Source: Bacillota bacterium
Lineage (GTDB): Bacteria > Bacillota > Clostridia > Tissierellales > Sporanaerobacteraceae
Assembly (NCBI GenBank): GCA_029779375.1
Contig: JAKPAR010000034.1
Location: 1-5,022, forward strand
Length of the DNA stretch: 5,022 nt
Direction of reading: 5' to 3'
The translations under genes and the position numbers were made by a program. Of the stretch, positions 1 through 5,022 are shown one piece after another. A model generated the notes under the pieces. That model was not told where the DNA came from, ran no database searches, and saw only the letters and a list, made by a program, of their open reading frames with translations. Positions within the stretch are counted from its first letter, which is position 1. Each line of letters starts with the position of its first letter.

Positions 1-194
1 ACACATGAAGCTTTTAGAGTTCTTTGCCCTTCTACTTCAACCAAACAAAGCCTACAGGCTCCTACTTCATTTATTCCTTCCAAAAAACATAGTGTAGGTA
101 TATTTATACCTGCTTCTCTACAAGCTTTAAGAACTGTATAATTCTCTGGCACTTGTAGATCTTTCCCATCTATATTTACATTAACCATCTTCAC
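1..194 (-). CDS. hndD: HndD-like iron-sulfur subunit, probable [FeFe]-hydrogenase large subunit (N-terminus only)
   Basis: Only the first 64 or so codons are present; the gene runs off the left edge. Translation shows a complete plant-type [2Fe-2S] ferredoxin domain of the NuoG/HydA kind. Counting from the ATG at 188, the ligands are C34, C45, C48 and C62 (spacing CX10CX2CX13C), in the context PTLCF, GACRLCLVEV and ASC. I chose the GTG at 194 because GGAGGT at 202-207 lies 7 nt upstream of it; the in-frame ATG two codons later would be 13 nt away. It follows hndC by 17 nt, so it is the fourth gene of the operon. In tetrameric hydrogenases this subunit carries further [4Fe-4S] clusters and the H-cluster, where protons are reduced or H2 oxidised. 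Those parts are not visible. NuoG-like and formate dehydrogenase alpha subunits begin with the same domain, so the hydrogenase call rests mainly on operon context and on N-terminal similarity recalled from HndD proteins. Confidence 0.8.
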   Translation of the reverse strand, partial: MKMVNVNIDGKDLQVPENYTVLKACREAGINIPTLCFLEGINEVGACRLCLVEVEGQRTLKASC

Positions 195-201
195 TTTTCC
201 C

Positions 202-207
202 ACCTCC
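202..207 (-). promoter_or_regulatory. Ribosome binding site of hndD (decides a GTG start)
   Basis: The minus strand reads GGAGGT here, inside the 17-nt gap after the hndC stop codon. It is 7 nt from the GTG at 194 but 13 nt from the ATG at 188, which favours the GTG start and adds two residues (M-K) to the protein. Confidence 0.7.
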
Positions 208-211
208 GCTC

Positions 212-2005
212 TTATCTTTTTTCTATAGCTCCAAATGGACATTTTTCTATACATGTTCCACATTTGATACATTTTTCTGGATCAATCACATGAGCTTCTC
301 TAACTTCCCCTGTTATAGCATCATTTGGGCAATTTCTCTTACATAATCCACAGCCTTTACATAGATCCTCTCTAATAACAAAAGTAACCAATCTTCTACA
401 GTGACCTGAAGGACATCTCTTTTCATATACATGAGCTTCATATTCATCTCTAAAATATTTCAATGTAGACACAACTGGATTTGGTGCAGTCTGCCCCAAA
501 CCACAAAGAGCAGAATCCTTTATATTGTTTGCCAACTCCTCAAGCTTTTCAATATCTCCAGGTTCTCCTTTTCCTGAAGTGATTTTTTCAAGTATTTCTA
601 GCATTCTTCTTGTCCCAATTCTACAAGCTGTACACTTTCCACAAGATTCATCCACAGTGAAATCTAAGAAAAATCTAGCTATATCTACCATGCAATTATC
701 TTCATCCATAACTATCATTCCACCAGAACCCATTATAGACCCAAGTTTAGTTAATGATTCATAATCAACAGGTGTATCTAAATACTCTTTAGGAATACAT
801 CCTCCTGAAGGTCCTCCAGTCTGAACCGCCTTGAAATCTTTTCCCTTTGGTATTCCTCCACCTATTCCATATATTATATCTCTCAAAGTAGTTCCCATGG
901 GGATTTCTACCAATCCAGTATTTTCTATTTTCCCTCCCAATGCAAATACTTTAGTTCCTGGAGATTTTTCCGTACCAATACTTCTAAACCAATCTACTCC
1001 TCTTTGAAAAATAACAGGAATATTTGCATAAGTCTCTACATTGTTAATCAAAGTTGGTTTCCCCCAAAGTCCTTCATTAGCTGGAAATGGTGGTTTATTT
1101 CTTGGCATACCTCTTTTACCTTCTATAGATTCTATAAGAGCAGTTTCTTCTCCACATACAAATGCTCCTGCTCCAAGTCGCAATTCTATATCAAAATTAA
1201 ATCCAGAATTCAAAATATTTTCCCCAAGAAGTCCATATTCTCTTGCTTGATTTATAGCTATTTGAAGTCTCTTAACAGCTATAGGATATTCAGCTCTTAT
1301 ATAAATATATCCCTGATCCGAACCAACAGCATATCCTGCAATAGTCATAGCCTCCAATACTGAATGAGGATCACCTTCAAGAATGCTTCTATCCATAAAT
1401 GCTCCAGGGTCACCTTCATCTGCATTACATACTACATATTTTTTATCCCCACTAGCTTTCTTTGTGAAATCCCACTTAAGTCCTGTTGGAAATCCAGCTC
1501 CCCCTCTTCCTCTAAGTCCTGAATCCTTAACCAATTGAATTACTTCATCCCTAGTCATTTCAGTTAAAGCTCTAGCTAAAGCTTGATATCCATCATAAGC
1601 AATATATTCCTCAATATTTTCTGGATCAATAATTCCACAGTTTCTTAATGCAACTCTAGTTTGTTTTTTGTAAAAATCAACTTCATTTACAGATTTTATA
1701 ATGTTTTCTTCAACAGCTTCTTTAAACAACAATCTCTTTACAACTCTACCCTTTAACAAATGTTCATCTACTATTTCGTCTACATCACTAAGCTTGACAT
1801 GACTATAAAAAACACCTTCTGGATAAACTACCACATTGGGTCCAGATTCACATAACCCAAAACAACCTGTCATAACAACTTTTACTTCGTTTTCTAGTCC
1901 TTTTTCTTTTATTCTATCTTCCATTTTTTCTTTTATCTTATCTGAATTCGAAGAGTGACAACCAGTTCCTCCACAGACTAGAACATGAGCTCTGTATAAA
2001 TTCAT
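212..2005 (-). CDS. hndC: HndC: NAD(P)H/FMN-binding iron-sulfur flavoprotein subunit (NuoF-like) of the hydrogenase complex
   Basis: A complete 597-residue protein of the usual length for HndC/HydB. Domains in order: an N-terminal thioredoxin-like [2Fe-2S] domain (about 5-90; C11, C16, C48, C52); the 51-kDa NuoF-like NADH/FMN domain (about 120-340) with the glycine-rich RGRGGAGFPTG at 165-175, NADEGDPGAF at 194-203 and GAGAFVCGEETAL near 278-290; an SLBB-like segment (about 350-435); an N3-type [4Fe-4S] site (C455, C458, C461, C501); and two C-terminal [4Fe-4S] ferredoxin motifs (C549/C552/C555/C559 and C579/C582/C585/C589). In this family the subunit exchanges electrons with NAD(P)(H) at FMN and passes them along the clusters; in bifurcating enzymes it is also implicated in ferredoxin coupling. 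It is cytoplasmic, with no membrane segment. AAGGGGG at 2014-2020 lies 8 nt before the ATG. The gap to hndB is 37 nt. NAD versus NADP preference cannot be read from the sequence. The fused N- and C-terminal domains distinguish it from complex I NuoF. Confidence 0.95.
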   Translation of the reverse strand: MNLYRAHVLVCGGTGCHSSNSDKIKEKMEDRIKEKGLENEVKVVMTGCFGLCESGPNVVVYPEGVFYSHVKLSDVDEIVDEHLLKGRVVKRLLFKEAVEENIIKSVNEVDFYKKQTRVALRNCGIIDPENIEEYIAYDGYQALARALTEMTRDEVIQLVKDSGLRGRGGAGFPTGLKWDFTKKASGDKKYVVCNADEGDPGAFMDRSILEGDPHSVLEAMTIAGYAVGSDQGYIYIRAEYPIAVKRLQIAINQAREYGLLGENILNSGFNFDIELRLGAGAFVCGEETALIESIEGKRGMPRNKPPFPANEGLWGKPTLINNVETYANIPVIFQRGVDWFRSIGTEKSPGTKVFALGGKIENTGLVEIPMGTTLRDIIYGIGGGIPKGKDFKAVQTGGPSGGCIPKEYLDTPVDYESLTKLGSIMGSGGMIVMDEDNCMVDIARFFLDFTVDESCGKCTACRIGTRRMLEILEKITSGKGEPGDIEKLEELANNIKDSALCGLGQTAPNPVVSTLKYFRDEYEAHVYEKRCPSGHCRRLVTFVIREDLCKGCGLCKRNCPNDAITGEVREAHVIDPEKCIKCGTCIEKCPFGAIEKR

Positions 2006-2042
2006 ACTGAAATCCCCCTTTACAAAATTATTGTCTCAGATA

Positions 2043-2414
2043 TTATTCACTTTTATATGAACCTATAGTGTATTCATTGACAACGTTTCCATTTACTATA
2101 TGCTGGGCTACTACTCTTCTAGCCTTTTCAGGAGTCATCTCTATATAAGTTACTTTTTCTTTTCCTGGTTCATATACTTCAACTATGGGTTCTAGCTTAC
2201 ATAAACCAATACAACCCGTCTGACTTACTACAACATTTTCCAATTTTCTTTTAGAAACCTCTTCCAAGAATGCAGTCAAAACGGGTCTTGCACCTGCTGA
2301 AATCCCACAAGTTGCCATACCTACAACTATTCTTATCCTTTCTTCGTCCGTTCTTAAATTCATCTTGGCTAGAGCCTCTTGTCTTATCTTATTTAATTCC
2401 TCGATACTTTTCAC
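2043..2414 (-). CDS. hndB: HndB: small thioredoxin-like ferredoxin-type subunit of the hydrogenase complex
   Basis: A 123-residue protein typical of HndB in length and position between hndA and hndC. It has an N-terminal helix (about 1-25) and then a thioredoxin-like [2Fe-2S] ferredoxin fold (about 28-112) with CGISAGAR starting at C36 and TGCIGLC with C68 and C72. Only three cysteines are present in the whole protein. The position matching the first ligand of four-cysteine relatives such as the HndC N-terminus appears to be Gly32, so a classical all-cysteine [2Fe-2S] site is incomplete. The second half resembles residues 41-70 of HndC, indicating shared ancestry. The start codon is GTG, with GGGGGTG at 2421-2427 upstream; the next in-frame Met is residue 18 and would cut off the N-terminal helix. 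Its role is presumed to be electron transfer or structural support in the complex. It is cytoplasmic and co-transcribed with its neighbours. Confidence 0.9.
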   Translation of the reverse strand: MKSIEELNKIRQEALAKMNLRTDEERIRIVVGMATCGISAGARPVLTAFLEEVSKRKLENVVVSQTGCIGLCKLEPIVEVYEPGKEKVTYIEMTPEKARRVVAQHIVNGNVVNEYTIGSYKSE

Positions 2415-2420
2415 TTAATT

Positions 2421-2427
2421 CACCCCC
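2421..2427 (-). promoter_or_regulatory. Ribosome binding site of hndB (supports a GTG start)
   Basis: The minus strand reads GGGGGTG, 6 nt before the GTG at 2414 and within the 16-nt gap after the hndA stop. No ATG lies within a workable distance, so the GTG is the likely initiation codon. Confidence 0.6.
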
Positions 2428-2430
2428 AAT

Positions 2431-2916
2431 TTATTTATACTTTTCAAGAATACCTTCTACAGCATCAGGAGTTAATCTTCCATAAACTTCATCATTTATA
2501 ACCATGACAGGAGCCAGACCACAAGCTCCTAAACAACGAGTAGCTTGCAATGAAAACTTACCATCAGCTGTGGTTTCTCCAACTTGGATATTTAAAATTT
2601 CTTGAACCTTGTCCAATATTTCCTGAGAACCTTTTACATAACAAGCAGTACCTAGGCAAACTCCTATAGTATACTCACCTTTAGGTATCAGTGAAAATTT
2701 AGAGTAAAAAGTAGCTACTCCATATACTTCTGACAAGGGTACGCTCAATCCTTCAGAAATAATATTTTGAACTTCAAGTGGAAGATAGCCAAAAATATCT
2801 TGGGCTTTATGAAGAACTGGCATAAGTGCACCTTTCTTATTCTTGTTCTCTTCAATAAATAACTCTAATTCATGAATTTTTTCTTTGTTCTTTTCCCAGT
2901 CAAACTTTAACCCCAT
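2431..2916 (-). CDS. hndA: HndA: NuoE-like [2Fe-2S] subunit of the hydrogenase complex
   Basis: A complete 161-residue protein matching the 24-kDa NuoE/HndA/HydC family in length and motifs. An N-terminal helical region (about 10-75) includes LMPVLHKAQDIFGYLP and VYGVATFYSKF, both characteristic of the family. The C-terminal thioredoxin-like domain (about 80-160) carries C87 and C92 (CLGTAC), then C128 and C132 (CLGAC), the four ligands of one [2Fe-2S] cluster. In related complexes this subunit sits beside the flavin subunit and accepts or stores electrons near FMN. It is cytoplasmic with no signal peptide. AAGGAGG at 2924-2930 lies 7 nt before the ATG, an excellent ribosome binding site. It is the first gene of the operon, downstream of a consensus promoter and a structured leader of about 100 nt. 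The closest alternative is NuoE of complex I, but no membrane Nuo genes are present and the following hndB points to the Hnd type. Confidence 0.94.
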   Translation of the reverse strand: MGLKFDWEKNKEKIHELELFIEENKNKKGALMPVLHKAQDIFGYLPLEVQNIISEGLSVPLSEVYGVATFYSKFSLIPKGEYTIGVCLGTACYVKGSQEILDKVQEILNIQVGETTADGKFSLQATRCLGACGLAPVMVINDEVYGRLTPDAVEGILEKYK

Positions 2917-2934
2917 TTTCTAACCTCCTTCGTA

Positions 2935-2951
2935 TTTGAATGAACTTCAAA
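2935..2951 (-). repeat. Short inverted repeat beside the hndA ribosome binding site
   Basis: On the minus strand TTTGAA (2951-2946) and TTCAAA (2940-2935) are perfect 6-bp arms around a 5-nt spacer. The repeat ends 4 nt before the AAGGAGG ribosome binding site and abuts the larger leader hairpin. It could be a small RNA stem affecting translation or a protein site; A/T-rich 6-bp repeats also arise by chance. Confidence 0.35.
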
Positions 2952-2992
2952 ATAGGCAGCACTTCAAAAAATTCAGTGTATATCTGCCTATT
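2951..2992 (-). promoter_or_regulatory. Bulged stem-loop in the 5' leader of the hnd operon
   Basis: In the minus-strand transcript AATAGGCAG (2992-2984) pairs perfectly with CTGCCTATT (2959-2951), giving a 9-bp outer stem. A 5-nt one-sided bulge ATATA (2983-2979) separates it from an inner 4-bp stem, CACT (2978-2975) with AGTG (2963-2960), closed by an 11-nt U-rich loop. The structure begins about 25 nt after the predicted transcription start and ends 20 nt before the ribosome binding site. Only a short run of four T follows it, so it would be at best a weak terminator; attenuation, mRNA stabilisation or a DNA operator are all possible. It does not match a riboswitch class that I recognise. 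The pairing is directly visible; the function is inferred. Confidence 0.55.
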
Positions 2993-2994
2993 GC

Positions 2995-3012
2995 GAAAAT
3001 TCTCAATTTTTC
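2995..3012 (-). repeat. Imperfect dyad at the predicted hnd transcription start
   Basis: On the minus strand GAAAA (3012-3008) and TTTTC (2999-2995) form 5-bp arms around an 8-nt spacer that adds two weak inner pairs. It lies immediately downstream of the predicted start (about 3016), where a repressor could act. It is short and A/T-rich, so chance is a serious alternative. Confidence 0.2.
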
Positions 3013-3022
3013 AATTATAAGT

Positions 3023-3052
3023 ATTATATCGTTTCTTAATACTTTATGTCAA
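3023..3052 (-). promoter_or_regulatory. Consensus sigma-A promoter of the hndABCD operon
   Basis: On the minus strand the -35 box TTGACA (3052-3047) and the -10 box TATAAT (3028-3023) both match the housekeeping consensus perfectly, with an 18-nt spacer. The stretch upstream of the -35 box is A/T tracts that could act as an UP element. Transcription would start near 3016, giving a leader of about 100 nt before hndA at 2916. No promoter of similar quality was seen between the hnd genes, consistent with one transcript. Confidence 0.85.
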
Positions 3053-3064
3053 CATAAAATCAAA

Positions 3065-3087
3065 TTTAAAAAACAAAGTCTTTTAAA
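3065..3087 (-). terminator. Weak A/U-rich hairpin after the antiporter gene
   Basis: Just after the antiporter stop codon, the minus strand has TTTAAAAGAC (3087-3078), loop TTT, and GTTTTTTAAA (3074-3065): a 10-bp stem with one G-U pair, followed by TTTGATTTT. It is nearly all A-U pairs, so termination may be leaky and some read-through into the hnd operon is possible. Confidence 0.35.
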
Positions 3088-3090
3088 AAA

Positions 3091-4041
3091 TTAAAATAAT
3101 ATCAGAAGATATAATATATAAATTAAAAGAAGTAAAATTCCAGATTTTCTATTTATTTCTCCTCTAAAAAATCCAACAAGAACAAATATTGTCATTATGG
3201 ACAAAGAGTAAGGAATATCCAAAAAAAGTGTCTGAGATGAAATAAGAAGTCCATTGTCACTAACAAGGGTTGAACCCCCCAATACTGTAGTTAAATTCAA
3301 AATATTTGCTCCCAATATATTCCCAATAGATATATTTTCTTCTCCTTTGGCAATTGCAACTACAGCTGTAACTAATTCTGGCAATGATGTTCCTACTGCC
3401 AGTAGTGTAAGACTAACTATTTGTTGAGGTACTTTAAATATCTGAGCAATTTTAACTCCACTATCTACTAACATATGTGCTCCAATAATTATAAACCAGG
3501 CACCTAATCCAAATTTTATTATATTTATGATTGTATCTTTTTTAGTTCCAGTAGAATAGTTTTTAGTTTCTTCAAAGCCTGCATCGGTACTTTTTGCCTC
3601 TAGTACATTTATCAATATAAATAGTGCAAACATAAGTATGAGATAAAAACCCTCTTTAAATTGTACAACTCCATCGCTAGCAAATGCATAAAATATAAGC
3701 AAATATACTATCATTATTATTCCTTTTACAGTAAAAGACTTTTTCTTTATCTTTATAGGCTTTATACATGCACACAATCCAATAATGAATGCAATATTAC
3801 AAATAGTTGAACCTATGGCATTTCCTACTGCCATATCCGAATGTCCTTCATTGCTTGCAACTGTAGACACAAAAAATTCTGGTAGTGTAGTAGCTATGCT
3901 CACAATAGTAGCCCCTATTATCATGGGAGATATTCCAGTTTTTTTAGCTATCCAAATTGCAGCATCTACAAAAAAATCTCCTCCTTTAACTATAGTTAAA
4001 AGCCCTATAAAAAAAACAACAAATACTAAAAAAGTATCCAT
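3091..4041 (-). CDS. YrbG-type calcium/sodium antiporter (CaCA family)
   Basis: A complete 316-residue, very hydrophobic membrane protein with about ten predicted helices, the standard size for prokaryotic K+-independent Ca2+/Na+ exchangers of the YrbG type. The two inverted alpha repeats are clear. Alpha-1 (about 37-88) has ATTLPE ending at E55 and GNAIGSTICN from 73. Alpha-2 (about 205-258) has GTSLPE ending at E222 and GNILGANILN from 240. The paired glutamates and asparagines are the cation-binding residues of the family. A short hydrophilic loop (about 148-170) joins the halves. The protein would move Ca2+ (or a similar cation) against Na+ or H+ across the cytoplasmic membrane; the ions used cannot be decided here. 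The ATG is chosen because the protein then starts at the first helix in the normal way, but its ribosome binding site (GGTGG about 6 nt upstream) is weak. It appears to be a single-gene unit with no functional link to the hnd genes. Confidence 0.92.
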   Translation of the reverse strand: MDTFLVFVVFFIGLLTIVKGGDFFVDAAIWIAKKTGISPMIIGATIVSIATTLPEFFVSTVASNEGHSDMAVGNAIGSTICNIAFIIGLCACIKPIKIKKKSFTVKGIIMIVYLLIFYAFASDGVVQFKEGFYLILMFALFILINVLEAKSTDAGFEETKNYSTGTKKDTIINIIKFGLGAWFIIIGAHMLVDSGVKIAQIFKVPQQIVSLTLLAVGTSLPELVTAVVAIAKGEENISIGNILGANILNLTTVLGGSTLVSDNGLLISSQTLFLDIPYSLSIMTIFVLVGFFRGEINRKSGILLLLIYILYLLILF

Positions 4042-4064
4042 CTAATCCACCAACCATTTCATAA

Positions 4065-4070
4065 ATTATA
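4065..4070 (-). promoter_or_regulatory. Possible -10 box for the antiporter gene
   Basis: TATAAT is present on the minus strand 23 nt before the antiporter ATG, in the A/T-rich gap after the upstream terminator. No convincing -35 hexamer lies 16-18 nt further upstream (AAGATT is the nearest) and no extended -10 TG is seen. In such A/T-rich DNA the match may be accidental, but a promoter is expected somewhere in this 73-nt gap. Confidence 0.3.
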
Positions 4071-4112
4071 ATATATGTATATAATTAAATCTTTTGATAT
4101 ATTACTATAAAC

Positions 4113-4152
4113 TAAAAACTCCCACTTAACATATATGATAAGTGAGAGTTTT
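4113..4152 (-). terminator. Rho-independent terminator of the DUF4367 gene
   Basis: On the minus strand AAAACTCTCACTT (4152-4140) pairs with AAGTGGGAGTTTT (4127-4115) through 13 bp, one of them a U-G wobble, around a 12-nt loop containing the palindrome CATATATG. A run of five T follows the GAG. The single imperfect pair is a tolerated wobble in minus-strand RNA but would be a C-A mismatch on the plus strand, which fits termination of the minus-strand gene ending at 4165, 12 nt away. Confidence 0.85.
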
Positions 4153-4164
4153 ATCATTCTATAA

Positions 4165-5022
4165 CTAATTGTTATACATTGAATCAATAATTTTCTTTGT
4201 TTCTTCTATAGATATATCTCCACAAGTTGTATATATTGCATTTTTATATGCCCAAACTCCTTGAGTTTTTAAATTATTCTTCATAATATAATGATTTATA
4301 TTGTTTTTTGTATAGACAACTACTTTTGTATTATCTTTTTCAATCAAAGCACTATCATTTATGTCTCCATTGTTTTCTTTATAAATATTCATGTAAATAA
4401 GTAGTTCTTTATCATCACAACTATAATTTAATGCAAGAATAGTTTTTTTAGGAAGATTGGTTTTTTCAGCATATTCAAAAATAAAATTATCAGGTATCCA
4501 CAGAGGAATTTTAGGTTCAGGAACAATGTCTTTTAAAGCTTCATCTATACTATCATAAATATTACTTTCAGCAAGCCCATTTACATTTGTTTTGTTTTTT
4601 TCTTCACTCTTCTCTTCTCCTTCTATAGTTAAATAAAAAGCTTCACTACTCCATTCCGATATTATTTTAAAGATATTGTATCCATTTGCATTTGCAATAA
4701 AACCTGTTATTGTAAATATGAAAAACATACATGCTGCAATTTGACTAAAGGTTTTACCGGAAAATCTTGACTTCTTCTTTGATTTTTCCCACTGTTTGTA
4801 TCTTTGATCGACATTCTTTCGCATTTCTAGTATTTTTTTATCCGAAACAGTTTCTATATCATCAATCATTGCTACAGTTTTTATACATTCATCAATTAAA
4901 TCCGTATCTACATTTATAGCATCAATTTCAAGTGCTTTATAAGTAATACAATACATTCTATTTTTAATATTATCATCACTTTCTTCTGATGAAATAATTT
5001 TCAAAAATTCATCGTTTCCCAT
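4165..5022 (-). CDS. DUF4367-type single-pass membrane protein, possible anti-sigma factor
   Basis: A 285-residue open frame whose first ATG is the last triplet of the window, so the true start could lie further right and no ribosome binding site can be seen. A cytoplasmic-looking N-terminal part (1-90) is acidic and helical and ends in a basic cluster (KSKKKSRFSGK, 80-90). One membrane helix follows (about 93-112), then a C-terminal extracytoplasmic domain (about 115-285). The basic residues before the helix predict N-in, C-out topology. Residues about 155-285, with the PLWIPDNF motif at 173-180 and a terminal amphipathic helix, resemble DUF4367 domains of Clostridia. Such proteins are often encoded beside ECF-type sigma factors and are thought to act as anti-sigma factors or envelope sensors. 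No HxxxCxxC zinc motif of classical zinc anti-sigma domains is present. The family call is from pattern recognition; the anti-sigma role is inferred, and the partner gene would be beyond the edge. Confidence 0.7.
   Translation of the reverse strand: MGNDEFLKIISSEESDDNIKNRMYCITYKALEIDAINVDTDLIDECIKTVAMIDDIETVSDKKILEMRKNVDQRYKQWEKSKKKSRFSGKTFSQIAACMFFIFTITGFIANANGYNIFKIISEWSSEAFYLTIEGEEKSEEKNKTNVNGLAESNIYDSIDEALKDIVPEPKIPLWIPDNFIFEYAEKTNLPKKTILALNYSCDDKELLIYMNIYKENNGDINDSALIEKDNTKVVVYTKNNINHYIMKNNLKTQGVWAYKNAIYTTCGDISIEETKKIIDSMYNN

Noticed and set aside
525..1363. Plus-strand open frames at 525-764, 1004-1363 and 1041-1250
   Set aside because: They lie wholly antisense to hndC, have low-complexity serine-rich translations with no family signature, and lack ribosome binding sites; they are shadows of the real gene.
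2006..2042. Possible hairpin around the hndC ribosome binding site (CTGAGA with TTTCAG, and ACAA with TTGT)
   Set aside because: Stems are only 4-6 bp with wobble pairs and a large loop; too weak to claim in A/T-rich DNA.
2270..2485. Plus-strand open frame antisense to hndB and the end of hndA
   Set aside because: It overlaps two well-supported genes, its translation looks like no known family, and it ignores the operon structure.
212..2916. Complex I NuoE/NuoF genes
   Set aside because: HndB is not part of complex I, HndC has extra N- and C-terminal iron-sulfur domains, and no membrane Nuo genes are present; the Hnd/Hyd type fits better.
2931..3060. Rex (NADH-sensing repressor) operator upstream of hndA
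   Set aside because: I looked for TTGTTAA-like half-sites with an inverted partner and found none. The TTGACA here belongs to the -35 box.
3785..4045. Plus-strand open frame antisense to the antiporter N-terminus
   Set aside because: It mirrors the first alpha repeat of the antiporter in another frame and has no independent support.
1..5022. tRNA, rRNA, CRISPR array, insertion sequence or attachment site
   Set aside because: No cloverleaf, regularly spaced repeat, transposase or integrase sequence, or terminal inverted repeat with target duplication was seen on either strand.

Overview
The window is AT-rich and every supported gene lies on the minus strand, so transcription runs right to left. 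Base composition, strong purine-rich Shine-Dalgarno sites, the use of GTG starts and the gene families point to an anaerobic, fermentative low-GC Firmicute of the class Clostridia. The species cannot be named from this sequence alone.

Layout in the direction of transcription: (1) 5022-4165, a DUF4367-type membrane protein of the anti-sigma-like kind, whose putative start codon is the last base triplet of the window; it ends at a strong 13-bp stem-loop terminator (4115-4152). (2) 4041-3091, a YrbG-type calcium/sodium antiporter of the CaCA family, with a weak A/U-rich hairpin after its stop. (3) A promoter with perfect consensus hexamers (TTGACA, 18 nt, TATAAT; 3052-3023), followed by a leader of about 100 nt that holds a bulged stem-loop (2992-2951) and a smaller inverted repeat next to the ribosome binding site (2951-2935). 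(4) The operon hndA (2916-2431), hndB (2414-2043), hndC (2005-212) and the start of hndD (194 to beyond base 1), with gaps of only 16, 37 and 17 nt.

The hnd genes encode subunits of a soluble, multimeric, NAD(P)-linked iron-sulfur flavoenzyme related to the NuoE/NuoF/NuoG module of complex I. The order HndA-HndB-HndC followed by a protein starting with a plant-type [2Fe-2S] domain is that of tetrameric, probably electron-bifurcating [FeFe]-hydrogenases. In that scheme HndC holds the FMN/NAD(P) site plus ferredoxin-like clusters, HndA and HndB supply small [2Fe-2S]-type modules, and HndD would carry the H-cluster. The catalytic part of HndD lies outside the window, so hydrogenase rather than, for example, an NAD-linked formate dehydrogenase is an inference.

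No mobile element, CRISPR array, tRNA or rRNA was seen. No wholly new system is evident. The least explained parts are the structured hndA leader, the three-cysteine HndB, and the DUF4367 protein whose likely sigma-factor partner would lie just beyond the right edge.
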